From assembly GCF_001562055.1 (NCBI RefSeq), contig NZ_LLWE01000025.1, positions 124,001 to 188,000 on the forward strand: a stretch of DNA of 64,000 nt, written 5' to 3'. Numbering within the stretch: position 1 is the stretch's first letter; every line of letters begins with the position of its first letter. This DNA comes from Polycladidibacter stylochi (GTDB lineage Bacteria > Pseudomonadota > Alphaproteobacteria > Rhizobiales > Stappiaceae). The notes beneath the pieces were generated by a model. That model ran no database searches. It was not told the origin of the DNA and saw only the letters and a list, made by a program, of their open reading frames with translations. Below are positions 34,771 to 43,700 of this stretch, in pieces. The translations under genes and the position numbers were made by a program.

Positions 34771-35991
34771 ATGTTTAACGCTTTAAAGGACCCACACTAC
34801 GGCTATCGTTCACCGATAATGCTGCTTGTTTTGCTCTCCGTTGCCATGCAGCTTTCTTTCGGCGCTTGGTGGAACTTGATGAACAATTTCGCAGTTCATG
34901 AGCTGGGCTTTGGCGGCCCGGAGATTGGGCTGCAACAATCCGTACGTGAAATTCCCGGTCTATTAGCTGCCTCCATTGTTATTTTTCTATTGCTATTCAC
35001 CGAGCAAACCTTTGCTTATATTTCTCTCGTCGTTCTGGGGATTGGCGTTGCAGTGACCGGTATTTTTGCCAGTAAAATCGGTTTTCTTACAACCACATTC
35101 ATAATGTCCATCGGCTTTCATTATTTTGAAACCCTGCGCCAATCGCTCTCATTGCAATGGCTGCCCAAGCAAACCGCGGCCCATAACATGGGGCGTATAC
35201 TCTCCATTTCCGCCTTTGCTCAGCTTTGTACCTATGGCCTGATTTATTTAAGCTGGCAGTTTTTACCTGTCACCTATGCGCAATCATTCATGACAGCAGG
35301 CCTTGTGAGCACTCTTCTTGTGATTATTGCGGCATTTGTATTCCCGCATTTCAAAAACGGAGTGCGCCAAAACAAGAAGCTCGTACTACGTAAGCGTTAT
35401 TGGTTGTTTTATGCGCTTACTTTTATGGGTGGGGCACGCCGGCAAATTTTCACCGTCTTCGCCGGCTTCTTGATGGTCGAAAAATTTGGCTATGAAGTCC
35501 ATCAGGTGGCAAGCCTGTTTTTAATCAACGGACTTATCAGCGTTTTCCTATCAGCAAAACTCGGTGCCTTCATAGGCAAATTTGGCGAGAGAACCTCTCT
35601 TACCCTAGAATATGTTGGACTAATACTAGTATTTGTCAGCTATGCCTTTGTGAGTAATGTTTATGTCGCTGGTGCGCTATACGTGATCGACCACGCCTTC
35701 TTTGCTATGGCAATTGCGATCAAAACCTACTTCCAAAAGATCGCCGATCCCGCAGACATTGCCCCGACCTCTGGCGTTTCCTTTACCATCAATCACATTG
35801 CTGCTGTATTTATCCCTGTTCTTTTCGGGATGATTTGGCTGTACTCGCCTACACTGGTATTTCTACTTGGTGCAGCAATGGCCTTTGTGAGCCTTGTACT
35901 CGCCCGCCTGGTGCCCCACCAGCCCGCAGTTGGTAATGAGTTCGCCTTCCTCGAAAAACAAAGTAGCGCCATAACGCAAGCTGCTGAATAA
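34771..35991 (+). CDS. MFS transporter
   Basis: Major facilitator superfamily permease of 406 residues, with about twelve hydrophobic segments between residues 15 and 395. The ATG at 34771 has AGGA 5-8 nt upstream; the TTG at 34756 is less likely. The loop after helix 2 reads GPEIGLQQSVREIPGL, unlike the classical GRxxDRxGRR. Substrate is unknown. It is divergent from the AraC-type regulator and followed by a bidirectional terminator, so it is probably a single-gene unit controlled by its neighbour. Confidence 0.88.
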   Translation: MFNALKDPHYGYRSPIMLLVLLSVAMQLSFGAWWNLMNNFAVHELGFGGPEIGLQQSVREIPGLLAASIVIFLLLFTEQTFAYISLVVLGIGVAVTGIFASKIGFLTTTFIMSIGFHYFETLRQSLSLQWLPKQTAAHNMGRILSISAFAQLCTYGLIYLSWQFLPVTYAQSFMTAGLVSTLLVIIAAFVFPHFKNGVRQNKKLVLRKRYWLFYALTFMGGARRQIFTVFAGFLMVEKFGYEVHQVASLFLINGLISVFLSAKLGAFIGKFGERTSLTLEYVGLILVFVSYAFVSNVYVAGALYVIDHAFFAMAIAIKTYFQKIADPADIAPTSGVSFTINHIAAVFIPVLFGMIWLYSPTLVFLLGAAMAFVSLVLARLVPHQPAVGNEFAFLEKQSSAITQAAE

Positions 35992-36016
35992 GGGTAAAGC
36001 TCTTAAGAGCATGCGA

Positions 36017-36046
36017 AAAGGGCATGCCACCACGGACATGCCCTTT
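36017..36046. terminator. Bidirectional terminator between MFS gene and ferredoxin gene
   Basis: Stem AAAGGGCATG / CATGCCCTTT with a 10-nt loop has TTT on the plus and TTTT on the minus side. It serves two convergent genes. A 12-bp palindrome GCTCTTAAGAGC lies just before it at 35999-36010. Confidence 0.8.
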
Positions 36047-36070
36047 AAAAGCTAAAGTAAAGGTGTTCTC

Positions 36071-36418
<348 letters not shown>

Positions 36419-36529
36419 CTATGGCTTATAGTAAACGCGAATTGCTGGGCTTATTATTTTTACATTGACCTTAGATAGCCTCGCAGCAGCCTACTTGCAA
36501 CAATCCACCAGGAAAATAATAGCTAAAAA

Positions 36530-36889
36530 CTAGAGGCTTCGCTCTAAAAGCCCCTCAATTTCATTAAGTGTTTTTTCAGTTAAATCAAATACTTCAGCAA
36601 GTAAATCATCAGGGAGCTTCTCACTACCTACAGGTATTATCTCAATTGCTTGAGAAAGCTTAAAGGCACCAATACCAACACTTGCCCCTTTTAAACGGTG
36701 TAAGTCGTTCTCTTGCTCAAGTGCGCTGCCATTTGGCTTACGTAAACTGGCGACAAGCTCACGAACTTGGCGTTGATAAACCTGTAAAATTTCGACACAA
36801 AAACCTTGGTCTGAAAATGTAACACTTTTCAGGTGCTCTAAATCAATAAACCCGCTGCGGGCCGCCTGACCGTCCGTTTGCGTTTGCAT
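36530..36889 (-). CDS. Single-domain histidine phosphotransfer (Hpt) protein
   Basis: The 119-residue product is all helical. The Hpt motif is LHRLKGASVGIGAFKL, with the phospho-accepting histidine at H64. It lacks kinase or receiver domains, so it should pass phosphate between a hybrid kinase and a response regulator encoded elsewhere. GAGGA precedes the ATG. Its upstream region includes an exact CtrA-type site (TTAA-N7-TTAA, 37067-37081) about 180 bp away. A SixA-like phosphohistidine phosphatase at 27.5 kb could in principle act on it. Confidence 0.9.
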   Translation of the reverse strand: MQTQTDGQAARSGFIDLEHLKSVTFSDQGFCVEILQVYQRQVRELVASLRKPNGSALEQENDLHRLKGASVGIGAFKLSQAIEIIPVGSEKLPDDLLAEVFDLTEKTLNEIEGLLERSL

Positions 36890-37066
36890 GGTCTGTCCTC
36901 AATGTAATGTTCGCCGCCTTGCTGACGCAGCAATGAATGGCAAACGAGAACTGATTCTAAAATCAGTCATTTATGACAATTGGGCGATAAAAAACCGCCT
37001 CGCTTTTATTGGAATTGCCCTTCAAGAATCAGAGTCTAGAAAAAAATTCACAAATTATTTTTATGG

Positions 37067-37081
37067 TTAACAGGTAGTTAA
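37067..37081. promoter_or_regulatory. CtrA-type full site (first)
   Basis: TTAACAGGTAGTTAA matches TTAA-N7-TTAA exactly. It lies about 180 bp upstream of the Hpt gene start and about 700 bp before the giant gene. Confidence 0.55.
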
Positions 37082-37297
37082 TGCCACAAATGTAAGCGCT
37101 ACAGCACCGTGTAACCATCGTCTATTTTTGTTCAACGAACATGTGCCGACCTTGCCACAATGGTTAACACACAAACTCAACTTTTGAGTGCTTTATCCAC
37201 CCTAAACATTTTTTAGGAGCATTTCTATTAACCTTAATTATTTCGTAAACCATGTAAAACGTAAGGCGTTACCTATGTTCAACGAGAGTGTTGAAAA

Positions 37298-37426
37298 ATG
37301 AAAAAACACGTCGACCCTTTCTCCTCAATACCAGCCCATAAAAGCCGTTTTCAGCTCAATCTCATTAACTTCTTAACTTTTTCATATTGGAGAATTTTCA
37401 CGAAGGGAATCCCTCAGAATTCCTAG
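37298..37426 (+). CDS. Possible 42-residue small ORF
   Basis: An ATG-started frame in the long gap before the giant gene encodes a basic peptide beginning MKKHVDPFSSIPAHKSRF, with a short hydrophobic middle (LNLINFLTFSYW). GAGAG lies about 10 nt upstream. Nothing about it is recognised, and it may be chance. The whole gap 36890-37763 (874 bp) contains no other credible gene; it holds two CtrA-type sites and an inverted repeat TTCAAC-N6-GTTGAA at 37278-37295. Confidence 0.2.
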   Translation: MKKHVDPFSSIPAHKSRFQLNLINFLTFSYWRIFTKGIPQNS

Positions 37427-37579
37427 GTAGAATCTTTCCTTGAGTCAGAAACATCCACACAGACAATCCAATGCAAATGAGTTTTGCCACCGGATCCACA
37501 AGAGGCGCCAAACGCTTGTTGTACACGCAAGGTCTTTGTGCCATTAGATGAAAGCATGCTGCAAGGTGGGTGGTTTTAA

Positions 37580-37594
37580 ATTAACGTATCGTTA
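37580..37594. promoter_or_regulatory. CtrA-type full site (second), upstream of giant gene
   Basis: TTAACGTATCGTTAA matches TTAA-N7-TTAA exactly, 170 bp before the start codon of the GPR-like gene. Further TTAA half-sites flank it (37575-37578 and 37597-37600). CtrA is the cell-cycle master regulator of alphaproteobacteria, so this suggests cell-cycle control. Confidence 0.6.
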
Positions 37595-37763
37595 AAGTTA
37601 ATTTACGGATCATTCGTGCAATTACACAATAAAAAATCCTCGAAGACTCTGAGGCAAATTATAGTTAACTATTGCTAACCTTTGCAAATGCGCTGCGGCT
37701 CAGTATGGCGAGAAAACTGTGCCTAACAGCTATTAGTAATGAGTATGTATACGAGGCGAAAAA

Positions 37764-40700
37764 ATGGCGAACACCCCGAAGGCGAAAGCTCCGTCGGAAG
37801 TTGCCCTCTCAGCAGTTGAAGAGGCGTTGTCCTCTGGTTTTGGCGCAATGGAAGACCAAGACGCCCTGTTTGAGAGCGACAGCAAAAAGGTTGATCAGGA
37901 AGTTAAGGATGAAGCGAGTGCTGAAAAACCGAAACTTTCAGAGGAAAAGCTCCAAGAAAAGTTGAGCGACAAATCAACCAGACCCGAGCGCAAGCGCAAT
38001 AGAGGTAGTCGCCCCCCCGCAGCCAGCAATGATGATCGCCAGTCTGTGGCCTCGCTCATGATCGCCATGCAGGCAAAGCCGTCACTGGCACCTTATTGGT
38101 TTGCATTTGCGCTCACCGTTGTTTGGGCGGGACTAGGTGCGGTTTTTGCCCGCTCCTCTTTTGATATCAATTGGGCGGCAATTACAAACTTTACCGAATT
38201 TGCGTCCTCGCCATCCTTGGTATTGGCAACCGTCGCCATTGTTATACCTGTCCTGTTCTTCTGGATGATGGCCTTTATGATTTGGCGTGCGCAAGAAATG
38301 CGCAATGTGGCCCGCTCCATGAGCGAAGTGGCTATGCGCCTTGCCGAACCAGAAGATTTTGCCCGCGAAAGCATTTTGAATGTGGGTCAAGCCATTCGCC
38401 GCGAAGTGCAAGCTATGGGCGATGGTATCGAGCGCTCCATTGCCCGCGCCGGTGAACTGGAAGTGATCTTACATAAAGAAGTTGCTTCCCTAGAAAATTC
38501 TTATAACGACAACGAAGTCAAAATCCGCCGCTTGGTAGACGAGCTGGTCTCTCAACGTGAAGCCATCCAACTCAACGCCTCGCTTGTTAAGGAAACGATC
38601 TCAGGAACCCATGAGGGCCTCGCCAGCCAGTTAAGTTCCACATCGGAGGAGTTCGCCAGCTCCGTAGATCGTGCCAGGGAACGCCTGACCACCGCCATTG
38701 AAGCCGAACTGGAAAAACTCACCGCCCGCATCGAAGAGCAAATGAGCGATGCCCGCGAGAGCTTTGTTGGCTCTGGTAGTGAAATGCTCACCTCGCTAAC
38801 CAGCCGCTCCGATGATTACGTTGAGCGCTTGACTTCAACAGGTACCGAGCTTGTTGACACCCTTACCAACTCCGGTAAAGAACTCTCCGCAACACTTTCC
38901 GAGCGCGGCAAAGAAGTAAATGATACCTTCACCAAGTCAGCCAACAAATTCGTCGATGGCCTGACCACCCGCGGTGATGAACTCAATGCCCGTCTGGCAG
39001 AAACCTCTGACAGCCTGGTCGATACGCTAAACGCCCGCTCAGATGAAATGAACAACGCACTGTCGGCTACCGGCGACAGAATTGAAGACGCACTGGAAGC
39101 ACGCTCTAACCAGGTAAGCGAACTGCTAACCCAAAAAGGCCAGATGCTTGGCAAGTCGCTCAAGCGTGCCGGTGAAGGTCTGGCCGACACGGTTGTCGAC
39201 AGCACCGAAGCGCTGCGTATTGCCCTTGAAAACAAAGGCGATAACCTTACCAGTGAAATTGAGCGTACCGCCAACAGCGTAACCAAGCGCTTTGTGGAAA
39301 CCAGTGAGCAGCTCAACGCCACACTCAACAACACCGCCACCGGTGTCACCGAGCGCTTTAATGCCGCCTCCGTTGACCTCAACACCACGCTCTCAAGTGG
39401 TCTGGAAGAGTTTAACGAAAACGTCAGTGCCGTTAGCACCCAGCTGAAAGATACTTTGATTACCACCACAGTCGAGGTAACCGACAGTATCCACGATGCC
39501 AACTCCACACTGCAAACCACAGTTGCCAGTGGCGTTACCCACATTAACGAAACCGTTGTTAGTGCCTCGGGCCAGCTTTCCACCACTGTAACAACTGGTC
39601 TGGAAGAGTTTAATGAGAATGTTTCCAGTGTTAGTGCGCAACTGCACGAAAGCCTGCGTGCCACCACCAGCGATGTGACGCAGCGCATTGAAGCATCATC
39701 AACAGAACTCTCGGCCAGCCTGTCTTACGGCATGACCAACATTACCGATACCGTGTCCAGATCGACCTCGCAGCTCAACAATGTCTTGAGCGCGAGCTTG
39801 AAGGACTTTAACGACAGCGCCACCAGCGCCAGCTCACAATTGGCAGAAACGCTATACGCCACAACCGCCAATGTGACCGACAGTATCGCAACAACAAACG
39901 AAGAGATTAACGCAACTCTCGGCGTGGGCATCACCCGCATCACCGATAAGGTGGCCGAAATGCAAGAGCAGATGGGCGAGACCTTAACCACCTCGCTCAC
40001 CGCCTTCAGTGAAGGGGTGGATGGAGCCAACCAGCGCCTCTCCGACAGTTTGCAAGCCACTACGAGCGAAATTGCCGGCAAGATTGGCTCGGTGAACGAA
40101 GAACTCGGCATTACGCTGACTTCCGGTGTCAACCATATCAACCAAACCCTGCAAGACACCACCAATACCCTTGATAGCACTGTTACCACGGGTGTGAATA
40201 CATTAACCAGCTCACTCAGCGCTGCCAGCGATGATCTCAAACAAAACCTTGAGAAAACCAGCAGTGATGTGACGGATAAAGTCGTCACAGTAAACGCAGA
40301 GCTAACCGAAACACTGGCAAACGGCGTCACAGCTGTTAACCAGAGTGTTTCCAGTGCAACCGGCAAGCTGAAAGATAGCCTTGAGGCAACCTCGACCAGC
40401 GTAACCGGTAAAGTAACGCAAGTTAACGCCGAACTGGAGCAAGCCCTTGCATCGGGCATTGCCTCCCTAACCAGTGCCATGAGCACAGCAAGTGGCGAGC
40501 TCACAGATACCCTTAATGTGACCACCAGTGAAATGACTGGTAAAATGGGTAGCATTAACAACGAGCTTGGCACCACGCTTGAAACCGGTCTCACAACAAT
40601 CAACCGCACTGTTAATGACACCACAGAGCGCTTGACCACCACATTGAACGAGACCTCTGCCACTGTGCATGAAAATTTGACAACAGCCAGCAGAACGCTA

Positions 40701-43700
40701 AACACCAGCGTCAGCGAAGCTTTGGAAAACGTCAGCAACAGCGTCGATGGCATGAATCGTCAAGTCGGGGCAACCCTTGCCTCTGGCCTCAGCACCTTGA
40801 ACCAGTCGCTTGGCGAATCCACCATGCAGCTTGACGAAGCGCTCACCGCTTCCACCGAGCAAGCAACCAGCCAGATGAGCAGCGCACGAAACACCTTGGT
40901 TGAGACCGTTTCCTCATCCCTCAAGGACGTTTCTGAAAAAGTCACCAGCATGAATGCAATGGTCGATACCACGTTGTCGACCGGTCTCAGCTCGCTAACC
41001 AATGCTGTTGACACAGCAACCGAGCGTTTGGATAACACGCTCACCAACACAACGGACCGTGTATCGAGCGATCTTAACAACGCAAGTGACAGCCTGCGCG
41101 ATACAGTTGCGACCTCGCTCAATGATGTCAGCGAAAAAGTTGACACCATGAACAATACGGTCAGCACCACCTTGTCGACCGGTATATCGGCGATGAATGA
41201 AGCCGTTGAAACAGCTTCAAGCCGCTTGCAGGTCAGCCTGAACGATACCTCGACCCGAGTTGCTGGCGAGCTCAACACCGCGCATAGCGAGTTGAATGAC
41301 ACCTTGAACAGCAAGCTGGGCCAGATTGACCAGACCCTGACCAGCGCAAACGCCCAGCTGGACAACACGCTGGCAACGGGTGTCAGCTCCATTAACGAAA
41401 CGGTTACAAGCGCAACACAGAATATTAATGCCAAGGTTTCTGCGACCACAACAGAGCTTTCCGAGCATCTTGGCTCTGAAAGTGATAGGCTCACAGTCAG
41501 CATTTCCGACACTGTAAACGCATTAACCAACCGTGTGGGCGAAGCCAATTCCAGCCTTGAGGCACACCTTTCCCATACGCTTGAAGGCATCACCACCCGC
41601 TTTATGGGTGCAGGCGAAAAACTGCACGAGCAACTGCGCAATAGCGGCGAGGAAATCAACACCAACATTTCCGAAACCGGTGGCCAGCTCATCACCACCA
41701 TAACAGCACGCTCCAACGACATCATAACAAATGTCGATGAGCGCTTTGAGAACCTTGATTTTGCCCTGCGTGAAACTGGCAGCAAAGTCTCCGAGGGGAT
41801 CGCCGAGCGTGGCCGCGAGATTAACGAAAATATCGCCGTTAACTGTAGCGAGGTTATTGACACCTTCACCAACCGCTCGAAAGAGGTTTCCGAAGTTCTC
41901 TCCGGTGCCGGCGAGAGCATTGTGGAAGATCTCTCCCTCCGCAGTTCGGAAATTGTGGGCCGCCTGAGCGATACTTCCACCAGCTTCAGCAAGACCATCA
42001 GTACGGATACCAGCGAATTTGTTGAGCGTCTTGACGATATCTCCGCCCGTATTCATGAAAGCATTACTGTTAACGGTGCAGCATTAGATGAAACCCTTGC
42101 CAACCGTGGCGCTGAACTGGCGCTGTTGATTGAAAACAAGGCCGTTGACTTCAAAGTTGCTATGGAAACAGTGAGCGGCGAAATCACCGGCTCCTTGGGT
42201 CAACGTACCGACGAGTTAACGGTAAAGCTTGCCGACACCGGTACAGAACTGGCGCGCCTCATCGGCTCCCGCTCTGAACGCTTGACGGACGAGCTGAACG
42301 AGATCAGCGATAAGTTTACCGACACCTTGGATTTGAAAGGTGGTCACTTGACTGCCAACCTTGGTGCCCGCCTGACCGAAATGGATCAGCTGGTGGGTGA
42401 CAAAGGAAATGAGCTGGTTCAATCCCTTGATTTACGCTCGCAAAACCTTTCAGCCTCAATCGACAGCCGTTTGAACACGCTGGACAACACTCTTGAGGAA
42501 CGCACCAGCGCATTTGAAAGCACGCTGGACAGCCGCGCAGGAACTCTCTCTGACACCCTGCAAAGCCGCACCCACGAGCTGAACGAAACGCTGGAAACCA
42601 GAACAACCGTTGTGGTGAATGCAATTGAGGCCGGTACTGAGCTTCTTTCCAGTACTTTGGAAGAGCAAACCGTCTCGGTTGCCAAAATCCTTGAGGATAA
42701 AACCGACATAATCGCGGTTAACCTGGCCACAAAAGTAGAGGCAGCTGGTGATACCATGACCAGCAAGGCCGAAGAAATTACCGAAGGCCTATCGGTCCGC
42801 ACCGCCAACATTGAGCAATCAATTTCTTCCTCTTTGGAAAACTTTGACAAAACAGTGGGCGATAAAGTGGAAGCAGCAGCAACCGTTATCTCCGATAAGG
42901 CAGAACACTTGGCTGGCTCCATGTCCAACGGTGCCGAGAGAATTGACCATGCATTGGATGCCCGAGCACGCCAGATAAGTGAAACACTTGTCGCCAGAAC
43001 CCGTGAAATTGCCAGTGCATTCAAGGAAGGTCAGGAAGAGATGACCGATGCCTTGGATTCGCGCTTGGAAGAAGCTGGTAAGGTCATTATTCGCCAATCG
43101 GAACAGATGACTGACGCTCTTACCAATCGTGTGGATGAAATCAACATCACACTAGGGGCCAAGGTATCGGATGTGGCTGATACGCTAGATACCCGGGCTT
43201 CCGCTTTGGAAAGCATTCTAAGCGAGCGCGTGGAAGCCATTTCCAACAAAATTGGCGGCGAGAGTGAAAAAGCAGCTTCAATTCTAACTGAAGCCCTTAG
43301 CGAAATTACAGGCTCGTTAAACACTGAAAGTGAACGTGCCCGTGAAATCATTCTTGATGTCGTTGCTAAAGCATCCCAAGCGCTGGATGAGGAACGCACC
43401 AAAACACAAGAAACTGTCACAGAGACCATGCTGGCTCTTTCCGGCACGATTTCTAGTGAAGGTGAAAAAACCGTTGCCTCTGTCAACGAGACGATGGCTT
43501 CGGCAAAAGGCAGCCTAACCGGAGAAAGCACCGCTGTTCGCGATTTGGTACTGGCAACTGTTGAAGAAGCTGCCAAGAGCATGACCGTAGAAGCGGAAAA
43601 TGCCCGTGCGGCCTACGCGCAAACATTGGCGCAAATGTCCACGAACCTGGCAACCGAAACCCAAGATGCCCGTGATGGCATGCTGGCAGCCATTGAAGAT

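Noticed and set aside
38816-41998. Long antisense open frames of 290, 342 and 412 codons opposite the giant gene
   Set aside because: They are Ser/Val/Leu-rich mirror images of the 33-bp repeated coding sequence, lack ribosome sites and family features, and owe their openness to the repeat phase.
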